Shown in pieces: positions 21,801 to 33,695 of a DNA stretch of 64,000 nucleotides. The notes under the pieces were generated by a model. It saw only the letters and a program-made list of their open reading frames with translations, had not been told where the DNA came from and did not search any database. Positions within the stretch are counted from its first letter, which is position 1. Each line of letters begins with the position of its first letter. The DNA comes from Metallyticus violacea (taxonomy: Eukaryota > Arthropoda > Insecta > Mantodea > Metallyticidae), in contig JAUJEO010000019.1 in the NCBI GenBank assembly GCA_030762175.1, positions 2,300,001 through 2,364,000 of the forward strand, read 5' to 3'. The translations under genes and the position numbers were made by a program.

Positions 21801-23640
21801 ATGCTTGTCTGAGGCTATCAAACTAGTATAATGAAAGAGAACCAGTTATCTCAGATAAGAATGGAAAAAAAGTGATTCTAACGAAGTTTCCAAACTTCGA
21901 AAAAAAATTTTTTTCTTTTCGAGATTCTTTGCGCATACCTATGCTTTTCTGAGGCTATCAAATTAGTATAATGAAAGAGAACCAGTTATCTCAAATAAGA
22001 ACGGAAAAAAAGTGATTCTAACGAAGTTTCCAAACTTCGAAAAAAAAATTTTTTCTTTTAGAGATTCTTTGCGCATAATATGCTTTTCTGAGGCTATCAA
22101 AATAGTATAATGAAAGAGAACCAGTTATCTCAAATAAGAACGGAAAAAAAGTGATTCTAACGAAGTTTCCAAACTTCGAAATAAAATTTTATTCTTTTCG
22201 AGTTTCTTTGCGCATAATATGCTTGTCTGAGGCTATCAAACTAGTATAATGAAAGAGAACCAGTAATCTTAAATAAGAACGGAAAAAAAGTGATTCTAAC
22301 GAAGTTTCCAAACTTCGAAAAAAAATTTTTTTCTTTTCGAGATTCTTTGCGCATAATATGCTTGTCTAAGGCTATCAAACTAGTATAATGAAAGAGAACA
22401 AGTTATCTCAAATAAGAACGGAAAAAAAGTGATTCTAACGAAGTTTCCAAACTTCGAAAAAAAATTTTTTTCTTTTCGAGATTCTTTGCGCATAATATGC
22501 TTGTCTAAGGCTATCAAACTAGTATAATGAAAGAGAACAAGTTATCTCAAATAAGAACGGAAAAAAAGTGATTCTAACGAGGTTTCCAATCTTCGAAAAA
22601 AAATTTTTTCTTTTCTAGATTCTTTGCGCATAATATGCTTTTCTGAGACTATCAAACTAGTATAATGAAAGAGAACCAGTTATCTCAAATAAGAACGGAA
22701 AAAAAGTGATTCTAACGAAGTTTCCAAACTTCGAAAAAAATTTTTTTTCTTTTCGAGATTCTTTGCGCATAATATGCTTGTCTAAGGCTATCAAACTAGT
22801 ATAATGAAAGAGAACAAGTTATCTCAAATAAGAACGGAAAAAAAGTGATTCTAACGAAGTTTCCAAACTTCGAAAAAAAATTTTTTTCTTTTCGAGATTC
22901 TTTGCGCATAATATGCTTGTCTGAGGCTATCAAACTAGTATAATGAAAGAGAACCAGTAATCTTAAATAAGAACGGAAAAAAAGTGATTCTAACGAAGTT
23001 TCCAAACTTCTTAAAAAAATTTTTTTTCTTTTCGAGATTCTTTGCGCATAATATGCTTGTCTAAGGCTATCAAACTAGAATAATGAAAGAGAACAAGTTA
23101 TCTCAAATAAGAATGGAAAAAAAGTGATTCTAAGGAAGTTTCCAAACTTCGAAAAAAAATTTTTTTCTTTTCCAGATTATTTGCGCATAATATGCTTGTC
23201 TGAGGCTATCAAACTAGTATAATGAAAGAGAACCAGTTATCTCAAATAAGAACGGAAAAAAAGTGATTCTAACGAAGTTTCCTAACTTCGAAAAAAAAAA
23301 TTTTTCTTTTCGAGATTCTTTGCGCATAATATGCTTGTCTGAGGCTATCAAACTAGTATAATGAAAGAGAACCAGTAATCTTAAATAAGAACGGAAAAAA
23401 AGTGATTCTAACGAAGTTTCCAAACTTCTTAAAAAAATTTTTTTTCTTTTCGAGATTCTTTGCGCATAATATGCTTGTCTAAGGCTATCAAACTAGAATA
23501 ATGAAAGAGAACAAGTTATCTCAAATAAGAATGGAAAAAAAGTGATTCTATTTCCAAACTTCGAAAAAAAATTTTTTTTTTTCCAGATTATTTGCGCATA
23601 ATATGCTTGTCTGAGGCTATCAAACTAGTATAATGAAAGA
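15859..23640. repeat. 8,718-bp higher-order unit, copy 2 (incomplete)
   Basis: Aligned with 7,141-14,922 without a net indel. Differences I noticed: GAACAAGATATCTC near 20,326 against GAACAAGTTATCTC; TATATTGAAAG near 20,863; CTAACGAAG near 22,992 against CTAAAGAAG near 14,274; A7T8 near 23,430 against A6T9 near 14,713; and loss of the private 9,205 change. Homology stops near 23,640, about 940 bp short of a full second unit. Confidence 0.9.
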
Positions 23641-25744
23641 GAACCAGTTATCTCAAATAAGAACGGAAAAAAAGTGATTCTAAAGAAGTTTCCAAACTTC
23701 GAAATAAAATTTTAATCTTTTCGAGATTCTTTGCGCAAAATATGCTTGTCTGAGGCTATCAAACTAGTATAATGAAAGAGAACAAGTTATCTCAAATAAG
23801 AACGGAAAAAAAGTGATTCTAACGAAGTTTCCAAACTTCGAAAAAAAATTTTTTTCTTTTCCAGATTCTTTGCGCATAATATGCTTGTCTGAGGCTATCA
23901 AACTAGTATAATGAAAGAGAACCAGTAATCTTAAATAAGAACGGAAAAAAGTGATTATAACGAAGTTTCCAAACTTCGAAAAAAAATTTTTTTCTTTTCG
24001 AGATTCTTTGCAATATGCTTGTCTAAGGCTATCAAACAAGTATAATGAAAGAGAACAAGTTATCTCAAATAAGAATGGAAAAAAAGTGATTCTAAGGAAG
24101 TTTCCAAACTTCGAAAAAAATTTTTTTTCTTCTCGAGATTCTTTGAGCATAATATGCTTGTCTGAGGCTATCAAACTAGTATAATGAAAGAGAACCAGTA
24201 ATCTTAAATAAGAACGGAAAAAAAGTGATTCTAACGAAGTTTCCAAACTTCGAAAAAAAAGTTTTTTTCTTTTCGAGATTCTTTGCGCATAATATGCTTG
24301 TCTAAGGCTATCAAACTAGTATAATGAAAGAGAACAAGTTATCTCAAATAAGAATGGAAAAAAAGTGATTCTAAGGAAGTTTCCAAACTTCGAAAAAAAA
24401 TTTTTTTCTTTTCGAGATTCTTTGCGCATAATATGCTTGTCTGAGGCTATCAAACTAGTATAATGAAAGAGAACCAGTTATCTCAAATAAGAACGGAAAA
24501 AAAGTGATTCTAACGAGGTTTCCAATCTTCGAAAAAAAATTTTTTTCTTTTCTAGATTCTTTGCGCATAATATGCTTTTCTGAGACTATCAAACTAGTAT
24601 AATGAAAGAGAACCAGTTATCTCAAATAAGAACGGAAAAAAAGTGATTCTAACGAAGTTTCCAAACTTCGAAAAAAATTTTTTTTCTTTTCGAGATTCTT
24701 TGCGCATAATATGCTTGTCTAAGGCTATCAAACTAGTATAATGAAAGAGAACCAGTAATCTTAAATAAGAACGGAAAAAAGTGATTATAACGAAGTTTCC
24801 AAACTTCGAAAAAAAATTTTTTTCTTTTCGAGATTCTTTGCGCATAATATGCTTGTCTAAGGCTATCAAACTAGTATAATGAAAGAGAACAAGTTATCTC
24901 AAATAAGAACGGAAAAAAAGTGATTCTAACGAAGTTTCCAAACTTCGAAAAAAAATTTTTTTCTTTTCGAGATTCTTTGCGCATAATATGCTTGTCTGAG
25001 GCTATCAAACTAGTATAATGAAAGAGAACCAGTTATCTCAGATAAGAACGGAAAAAAAGTGATTCTAACGAAGTTTCCAAACTTCGAAAAAAAATTTTTT
25101 TCTTTTCGAGATTCTTTGCGCATAATATGCTTGTCTAAGGCTATCAAACAAGTATAATGAAAGAGAACAAGTTATCTCAAATAAGAATGGAAAAAAAGTG
25201 ATTCTAAGTTTCCAAACTTCGAAAAAAAAATTTTTTCTTTTCGAGATTCTTTGCGCATAATATGCTTGTCTAAGGCTATCAAACTAATATAATGAAAGAG
25301 AACAAGTTATCTCAAATAAGAACGGAAAAAAAGTGATTCTAACGAAGTTTCCAAACTTCGAAAAAAAATTTTTTTCTTTTCGAGATTCTTTGCGCATAAT
25401 ATGCTTGTCTGAGGCTATCAAACTAGTATAATGAAAGAGAACCAGTAATCTTAAATAAGAACGGAAAAAAAGTGATTCTAACGAAGTTTCCAAACTTCTT
25501 AAAAAAATTTTTTTTCTTTTCGAGATTCTTTGCGCATAATATGCTTGTCTAAGGCTATCAAACTAGAATAATGAAAGAGAACAAGTTATCTCAAATAAGA
25601 ATGGAAAAAAAGTGATTCTAAGGAAGTTTCCAAACTTCGAAAAAAAATTTTTTTCTTTTCCAGATTATTTGCGCATAATATGCTTGTCTGAGGCTATCAA
25701 ACTAGTATAATGAAAGAGAACCAGTTATCTCAAATAAGAACGGA
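23641..25744. repeat. Mosaic block after the 8.7-kb copy
   Basis: About 15 monomers assembled from classes seen further left: a TTTGCAATATGC monomer (24,008), an A8-G-T7 monomer (24,252), a GAGGTTTCCAATCTTC monomer (24,514), and a CTTCTTAAAA monomer (25,497). A private 4-bp deletion gives CTAAGTTTCC near 25,205, where other copies have CTAAGGAAGTTTCC. A CTAATATAATG variant near 25,285 recurs near 28,322. Confidence 0.7.
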
Positions 25745-26706
25745 AAAAAAGTGATTCTAACGAAGTTTCCAAACTTCGAAATAAAATTTTAATCTTTTCG
25801 AGATTCTTTGCGCAAAATATGCTTGTCTGAGGCTATCAAACTAGTATAATGAAAGAGAACCAGTAATCTTAAATAAGAACGGAAAAAAAGTGATTCTAAC
25901 GAAGTTTCCTAACTTCGAAAAAAAAAATTTTTCTTTTCGAGATTCTTTGCGCATAATATGCTTGTCTGAGGCTATCAAACTAGTATAATGAAAGAGAACC
26001 AGTAATCTTAAATAAGAACGGAAAAAAAGTGATTCTAACGAAGTTTCCAAACTTCTTAAAAAAATTTTTTTTCTTTTCGAGATTCTTTGCGCATAATATG
26101 CTTGTCTAAGGCTATCAAACTAGAATAATGAAAGAGAACAAGTTATCTCAAATAAGAATGGAAAAAAAGTGATTCTATTTCCAAACTTCGAAAAAAAATT
26201 TTTTTTTTCCAGATTATTTGCGCATAATATGCTTGTCTGAGGCTATCAAACTAGTATAATGAAAGAGAACCAGTTATCTCAAATAAGAACGGAAAAAAAG
26301 TGATTCTAACGAAGTTTCCAAACTTCGAAAAAAAATTTTTTTCTTTTCCAGATTCTTTGCGCATAATATGCTTGTCTGAGGCTATCAAACTAGTATAATG
26401 AAAGAGAACCAGTAATCTAAAATAAGAACGGAAAAAAGTGATTATAACGAAGTTTCCAAACTTCGAAAAAAAATTTTTTTCTTTTCGAGATTCTTTGCAA
26501 TATGCTTGTCTAAGGCTATCAAACAAGTATAATGAAAGAGAACAAGTTATCTCAAATAAGAATGGAAAAAAAGTGATTCTAAGGAAGTTTCCAAACTTCG
26601 AAAAAAATTTTTTTTCTTCTCGAGATTCTTTGAGCATAATATGCTTGTCTGAGGCTATCAAACTAGTATAATGAAAGAGAACCAGTAATCTTAAATAAGA
26701 ACGGAA
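25745..26706. repeat. 962-bp (7-monomer) tandem unit, copy 1
   Basis: Contains in order the AAATAAAATTTTAATC monomer, a CCTAACTTCG monomer with A10T5, a CTTCTTAAAA monomer, the short CTATTTCC monomer, a CCAGATTCTTTGC monomer and the TTTGCAATATGC monomer. The same order repeats from 26,707. Seven full monomers would be 973 bp, so the unit is 11 bp shorter because it carries the short variants. Confidence 0.85.
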
Positions 26707-27695
26707 AAAAAGTGATTCTAACGAAGTTTCCAAACTTCGAAATAAAATTTTAATCTTTTCGAGATTCTTTGCGCAAAATATGCTTGTCTGAGGCTATCAA
26801 ACTAGTATAATGAAAGAGAACCAGTAATCTTAAATAAGAACGGAAAAAAAGTGATTCTAACGAAGTTTCCTAACTTCGAAAAAAAAAATTTTTCTTTTCG
26901 AGATTCTTTGCGCATAATATGCTTGTCTGAGGCTATCAAACTAGTATAATGAAAGAGAACCAGTAATCTTAAATAAGAACGGAAAAAAAGTGATTCTAAC
27001 GAAGTTTCCAAACTTCTTAAAAAAATTTTTTTTCTTTTCGAGATTCTTTGCGCATAATATGCTTGTCTAAGGCTATCAAACTAGAATAATGAAAGAGAAC
27101 AAGTTATCTCAAATAAGAATGGAAAAAAAGTGATTCTATTTCCAAACTTCGAAAAAAAATTTTTTTTTTTCCAGATTATTTGCGCATAATATGCTTGTCT
27201 GAGGCTATCAAACTAGTATAATGAAAGAGAACCAGTTATCTCAAATAAGAACGGAAAAAAAGTGATTCTAACGAAGTTTCCAAACTTCGAAAAAAAATTT
27301 TTTTCTTTTCCAGATTCTTTGCGCATAATATGCTTGTCTGAGGCTATCAAACTAGTATAATGAAAGAGAACCAGTAATCTAAAATAAGAACGGAAAAAAG
27401 TGATTATAACGAAGTTTCCAAACTTCGAAAAAAAATTTTTTTCTTTTCGAGATTCTTTGCAATATGCTTGTCTAAGGCTATCAAACAAGTATAATGAAAG
27501 AGAACAAGTTATCTCAAATAAGAATGGAAAAAAAGTGATTCTAAGGAAGTTTCCAAACTTCGAAAAAAATTTTTTTTCTTCTCGAGATTCTTTGAGCATA
27601 ATATGCTTGTCTGAGGCTATCAAACTAGTATAATGAAAGAGAACCAGTAATCTTAAATAAGAACGGAAAAAAAGTGATTCTAACGAAGTTTCCAA
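26707..27695. repeat. 962-bp (7-monomer) tandem unit, copy 2
   Basis: Repeats 25,745-26,706 at offset 961-962. Both copies share GTAATCTAAAATAAG (near 26,411 and 27,373) in place of GTAATCTTAAATAAG, confirming direct common origin. Homology ends near 27,695, where this copy continues into an A8-G-T7 monomer. Confidence 0.85.
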
Positions 27696-30600
27696 ACTTC
27701 GAAAAAAAAGTTTTTTTCTTTTCGAGATTCTTTGCGCATAATATGCTTGTCTAAGGCTATCAAACTAGTATAATGAAAGAGAACAAGTTATCTCAAATAA
27801 GAATGGAAAAAAGTGATTCTAAGGAAGTTTCCAAACTTCGAAAAAAAATTTTTTTCTTTTCGAGATTCTTTGCGCATACCTATGCTTTTCTGAGGCTATC
27901 AAATTAGTATAATGAAAGAGAACCAGTTATCTCAAATAAGAACGGAAAAAAAGTGATTCTAACGAAGTTTCCAAACTTCGAAAAAAAAATTTTTTCTTTT
28001 AGAGATTCTTTGCGCATAATATGCTTTTCTGAGGCTATCAAAATAGTATAATGAAAGAGAACCAGTTATCTCAAATAAGAACGGAAAAAAAGTGATTCTA
28101 ACGAAGTTTCCAAACTTCGAAATAAAATTTTATTCTTTTCGAGATTCTTTGCGCATAATATGCTTGTCTGAGGCTATCAAACTAGTATAATGAAAGAGAA
28201 CCAGTAATCTGAAATAAGAACGGAAAAAAAGTGATTCTAACGAAGTTTCCAAACTTCGAAAAAAAATTTTTTTCTTTTCGAGATTCTTTGCGCATAATAT
28301 GCTTGTCTAAGGCTATCAAACTAATATAATGAAAGAGAACAAGTTATCTCAAATAAGAACGGAAAAAAAGTGATTCTAACGAAGTTTCCAAACTTCGAAA
28401 AAAAATTTTTTTCTTTTCGAGATTCTTTGCGCATAATATGCTTGTCTGAGGCTATCAAACTAGTATAATGAAAGAGAACCAGTAATCTTAAATAAGAACG
28501 GAAAAAAAGTGATTCTAACGAAGTTTCCAAACTTCTTAAAAAAATTTTTTTTCTTTTCGAGATTCTTTGCGCATAATATGCTTGTCTAAGGCTATCAAAC
28601 TAGAATAATGAAAGAGAACAAGTTATCTCAAATAAGAATGGAAAAAAAGTGATTCTAAGGAAGTTTCCAAACCTCGAAAAAAAATTTTTTTCTTTTCCAG
28701 ATTATTTGCGCATAATATGCTTGTCTGAGGCTATCAAACTAGTATAATGAAAGAGAACCAGTAATCTTAAATAAGAACGGAAAAAAAGTGATTCTAACGA
28801 AGTTTCCAAACTTCGAAATAAAATTTTAATCTTTTCGAGATTCTTTGCGCAAAATATGCTTGTCTGAGGCTATCAAACTAGTATAATGAAAGAGAACCAG
28901 TAATCTTAAATAAGAACGGAAAAAAGTGATTATAACGAAGTTTCCAAACTTCGAAAAAAAATTTTTTTCTTTTCGAGATTCTTTGCAATATGCTTGTCTA
29001 AGGCTATCAAACAAGTATAATGAAAGAGAACAAGTTATCTCAAATAAGAATGGAAAAAAAGTGATTCTAAGGAAGTTTCCAAACTTCGAAAAAAAATTTT
29101 TTTCTTCTCGAGATTCTTTGCGCATAATATGCTTGTCTGAGGCTATCAAACTAGTATAATGAAAGAGAACCAGTAATCTTAAATAAGAACGGAAAAAAAG
29201 TGATTCTAACGAAGTTTCCAAACTTCGAAAAAAAAGTTTTTTTCTTTTCGAGATTCTTTGCGCATAATATGCTTGTCTAAGGCTATCAAACTAGTATAAT
29301 GAAAGAGAACAAGTTATCTCAAATAAGAATGGAAAAAAAGTGATTCTAAGGAAGTTTCCAAACTTCGAAAAAAAATTTTTTTCTTTTCGAGATTCTTTGC
29401 GCATAATATGCTTGTCTGAGGCTATCAAACAAGTATAATGAAAGAGAACAAGTTATCTCAAATAAGAATGGAAAAAAGTGATTCTAAGGAAGTTTCCAAA
29501 CTTCGAAAAAAAATTTTTTTCTTTTCGAGATTCTTTGCGCATAATATGCTTGTCTGAGGCTATCAAACTAGTATAATGAAAGAGAACCAGTTATCTCAAA
29601 TAAGAACGGAAAAAAAGTGATTCTAACGAAGTTTCCAAACTTCGAAAAAAAATTTTTTTCTTTTCGAGATTCTTTGCGCATAATATGCTTGTCTAAGGCT
29701 ATCAAACAAGTATAATGAAAGAGAACAAGTTATCTCAAATAAGAATGGAAAAAAAGTGATTCTAAGGAAGTTTCCAAACTTCGAAAAAAAATTTTTTTCT
29801 TTTCGAGATTCTTTGCGCATAATATGCTTGTCTGAGGCTGTCAAACTAGTATAATGAAAGAGAACCAGTTATCTCAAATAAGAACGGAAAAAAAGTGATT
29901 CTAACGAGGTTTCCAATCTTCGAAAAAAAATTTTTTTCTTTTCTAGATTCTTTGCGCATAATATGCTTTTCTGAGACTATCAAACTAGTATAATGAAAGA
30001 GAACCAGTTATCTCAAATAAGAACGGAAAAAAAGTGATTCTAACGAAGTTTCCAATTTTCGAAAAAAAATTTTTTTCTTTTCGAGATTCTTTGAGCATAA
30101 TATGCTTGTCTGAGGCTATCAAACTAGTATAATGAAAGAGAACCAGTTATCTTCGATAAGAACGGAAAAAAAGTGATTCTAACGAAGTTTCCAAACTTCG
30201 AAAAAAAAATTTTTTCTTTTAGAGATTCTTTGCGCATAATATGCTTTTCTGAGGCTATCAAAATAGTATAATGAAAGAGAACCAGTTATCACGGAAAAAA
30301 AGTGATTCTAACGAAGTTTCCAAACTTCGAAATAAAATTTTTTTCTTTTCGAGATTCTTTGCGCATAATATGCTTGTCTGAGGCTATCAAACTAGTATAA
30401 TGAAAGAGAACCAGTAATCTTAAATAAGAACGGAAAAAAAGTGATTCTAACGAAGTTTCCAAACTTCGAAAAAAAATTTTTTTCTTTTCGAGATTCTTTG
30501 CGCATAATATGCTTGTCTAAGGCTATCAAACTAGTATAATGAAAGAGAACAAGTTATCTCAAATAAGAACGGAAAAAAAGTGATTCTAACGAAGTTTCCA

Positions 30601-32169
30601 AACTTCGAAAAAAAATTTTTTTCTTTTTGAGATTCTTTGCGCATAATATGCTTGTCTGAGGCTATCAAACTAGTATAATGAAAGAGAACCAGTAATCTTA
30701 ATAAGAACGGAAAAAAACTGAATCTAAGGAAGTTTCCAAACTTCGAAAAAAAATTTTTTTCTTTTCGAGATTCTTTGCGCATAATATGCTTGTCTGAGGC
30801 TATCAAACTAGTATAATGAAAGAGAACCAGTTATCTCAAATAAGAACGGAAAAAAAGTGATTCTAACGAGGTTTCCAATCTTCGAAAAAAAATTTTTTTC
30901 TTTTCTAGATTCTTTGCGCATAATATGCTTGTCTGAGGCTATCAAACTAGTATAATGAAAGAGAACCAGTTATCTCAAATAAGAACGGAAAAAAAGTGAT
31001 TCTAACGAAGTTTCCAAACTTCGAAATAAAATTTTAATCTTTTCGAGATTCTTTGCGCAAAATATGCTTGTCTGAGGCTATCAAACTAGTATAATGAAAG
31101 AGAACCAGTAATCTTAAATAAGAACGGAAAAAAAGTGATTCTAACGAAGTTTCCTAACTTCGAAAAAAAAATTTTTTCTTTTCGAGATTCTTTGCGCATA
31201 ATATGCTTGTCTAAGGCTATCAAACTAGTATAATGAAAGAGAACAAGTTATCTCAAATAAGAACGGAAAAAAAGTGATTCTAACGAAGTTTCCAAACTTC
31301 GAAAAAAAATTTTTTTCTTTTCCAGATTCTTTGCGCATAATATGCTTGTCTGAGGCTATCAAACTAGTATAATGAAAGAGAACCAGTAATCTTAAATAAG
31401 AACGGAAAAAAGTAATTATAACGAAGTTTCCAAACTTCGAAAAAAAATTTTTTTCTTTTCGAGATTCTTTGCAATATGCTTGTCTAAGGCTATCAAACAA
31501 GTATAATGAAAGAGAACAAGTTATCTCAAATAAGAATGGAAAAAAAGTGATTCTAAGGAAGTTTCCAAACTTCGAAAAAAAATTTTTTTCTTCTCGAGAT
31601 TCTTTGCGCATAATATGCTTGTCTGAGGCTATCAAACTAGTATAATGAAAGAGAACCAGTAATCTTAAATAAGAACGGAAAAAAAGTGATTCTAACGAAG
31701 TTTCCAAACTTCGAAAAAAAAGTTTTTTTCTTTTCGAGATTCTTTGCGCATAATGTGCTTGTCTGAGGCTATCAAACAAGTATAATGAAAGAGAACAAGT
31801 TATCTCAAATAAGAATGGAAAAAAAGTGATTCTAAGGAAGTTTCCAAACTTCGAAAAAAATTTTTTTTCTTTTCGAGATTCTTTGCGCATAATATGCTTG
31901 TCTGAGGCTATCAAACTAGTATAATGAAAGAGAACCAGTTATCTCAAATAAGAACGGAAAAAAAGTGATTCTAACGAAGTTTCCAAACTTCGAAAAAAAA
32001 TTTTTTTCTTTTCGATATTCTTTGCGCATAATATGCTTGTCTGAGGCTATCAAACTAGTATAATGAAAGAGAACCAGTAATCTTAAATAAGAACGGAAAA
32101 AAAGTGATTATAACGAAGTTTCCAAACTTCGAAAAAAAATTTTTTTCTTTTCGAGATTCTTTGCGCATA
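27696..32169. repeat. Irregular block at the end of the left domain
   Basis: About 32 monomers with no long exact tandem pair that I could see. It holds the CATACCTATGC monomer at 27,875, which uniquely lacks the usual preceding CTCAGATAAG, and the last examples of left-domain classes: TTTGCAATATGC (28,983, 31,469) and A8-G-T7 (29,228, 31,713). Private changes are frequent: CTTCGATAAG at 30,151, a 10-bp deletion at 30,290, ATCTTAATAAG near 30,695 and AACTGAATCTAAGG near 30,717. Confidence 0.7.
30281..30300. repeat. 10-bp deletion monomer
   Basis: GTTATCTCAAATAAGAACGG reads GTTATCACGG, with 10 bp missing. The previous monomer also has a private cluster, CTTCGATAAG at 30,151. This places two unusual lesions within one monomer length. 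Confidence 0.9.
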
Positions 32170-33695
32170 ATATGCTTGTCTAAGGCTATCAAACTAGTAT
32201 AATGAAAGAGAACAAGTTATCTTAAATAAGAACGGAAAAAAGTGATTCTAACGAAGTTTCCAAACTTCTTAAAAAAAATTTTTTTCTTTTCGAGATTCTT
32301 TGCGCATAATATGCTTGTCTAAGGCTATCAAACTAGAATAATGAAAGAGAAGGAGTTATCTCAAATAAGAATGGAAAAAAAGTGATTCTAAGGAAGTTTC
32401 CAAACTTCGAAAAAAAATTTTTTTCTTTTCCAGATTATTTGCGCATAATATGCTTGTCTGGGGCTATCAAACTAGTATAATGAAAGAGAACCAGTTATCT
32501 CAAATAAGAACGGAAAAAAAGTGATTCTAACGAGGTTTCCAATCTTCGAAAAAAAATTTTTTTCTTTTCTAGATTCTTTGCGCATAATATGCTTTTCTGA
32601 GGCTATCAAACTAGTATAATGAAAGAGAACCAGTTATCTCAAATAAGAACGGAAAAAAAGTGATTCTAACGAAGTTTCCAAACTTCGAAAAAAAATTTTT
32701 TTCTTTTCGATAATATTTGCGCATAATATGCTTGTCTAAGGCTATCAAACTAGTATAATGAAAGAGAACATGTTATCTCAAATAAGAACGGAAAAAAAGT
32801 GATTCTAACGAAGTTTCCAAACTTCGAAAAAAAATTTTTTTCTTTTCGAGATTCTTTGCGCATAATATGCTTGTCTGAGGCTATCAAACTAGTATAATGA
32901 AAGAGAACCAGTAATCTTAAATAAGAACGGAAAAAAAGTGATTATAACGAAGTTTCCAAACTTCGAAAAAAAATTTTTTCTTTTCGAGATTCTTTGCGCA
33001 TAATATGCTTGTCAAAGGCTATCAAACAAGTATAATGAAAGAGAACAAGTTATCTCAAATAAGAATGGAAAAAAAGTGATTCTAAGGAAGTTTCCAAACT
33101 TCGAAAAAAAATTTTTTTCTTTTCGAGATTCTTTGCGCATAATATGCTTGTCTGAGGCTATCAAACTAGTATAATGAAAGAGAACCAGTTATCTCAAATA
33201 AGAACGGAAAAAAAGTGATCTAACGAAGTTTCCAAACTTCGAAAAAAAATTTTTTTCTTTTCGAGATTCTTTGCGCATAATATGCTTGTCTAAGGCTATC
33301 AAACTAGTATAATGAAAGAGAACAAGTTATCTTAAATAAGAACGGAAAAAAAGTGATTCTAACGAAGTTTCCAAACTTCGAAAAAAAATTTTTTTCTTTT
33401 CGAGATTCTTTGCGCATAATATGCTTGTCTAAGGCTATCAAACTAGTATAATGAAAGAGAACAAGTTATCTCAAATAAGAATGTAAAAAAAGTGATTCTA
33501 AGGAAGTTTCCAAACTTCGAAAAAAAATTTTTTTCTTTTCGAGATTCTTTGCGCATAATATGCTTATCTGAGGCTATCATCTAGTATAATGAAAGAGAAC
33601 CAGTTATCTCAAATAAGAACGGAAAAAAAGTGATTCTAACGAGGTTTCCAATCTTCGAAAAAAAATTTTTTTCTTTTCGAGATTCTTTGCGCATA
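32170..33695. repeat. 1,526-bp (11-monomer) tandem unit, copy 1
   Basis: Opens with a GTTATCTTAAATAAG monomer, then a CTTCTTAAAA monomer (32,267) and GAGAAGGAGTTATC (32,347), and continues to the GCTTATCTGAGGCTATCATC monomer (33,562). The same order follows from 33,696. The first landmarks recur at +1,526 and the later ones at +1,389. Confidence 0.8.

Noticed and set aside
7141..23640. Assembly artefact as the explanation of the 8,718-bp duplication
   Set aside because: The copies carry private differences (for example near 9,205, 12,150, 14,274, 20,326 and 20,863), which argues for two real copies. It cannot be fully excluded without reads.
31225..31914. Minus-strand open frame of 229 codons, and many similar ones of 69-160 codons
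   Set aside because: They are the monomer translated through successive frames. The frame normally ends at the TAG in ACTAGTATA; where a monomer has ACAAGTATA the stop is lost and the frame runs on. Length depends on these variants and on 1-bp indels, not on selection, and the same peptide pieces recur in register with the repeat.
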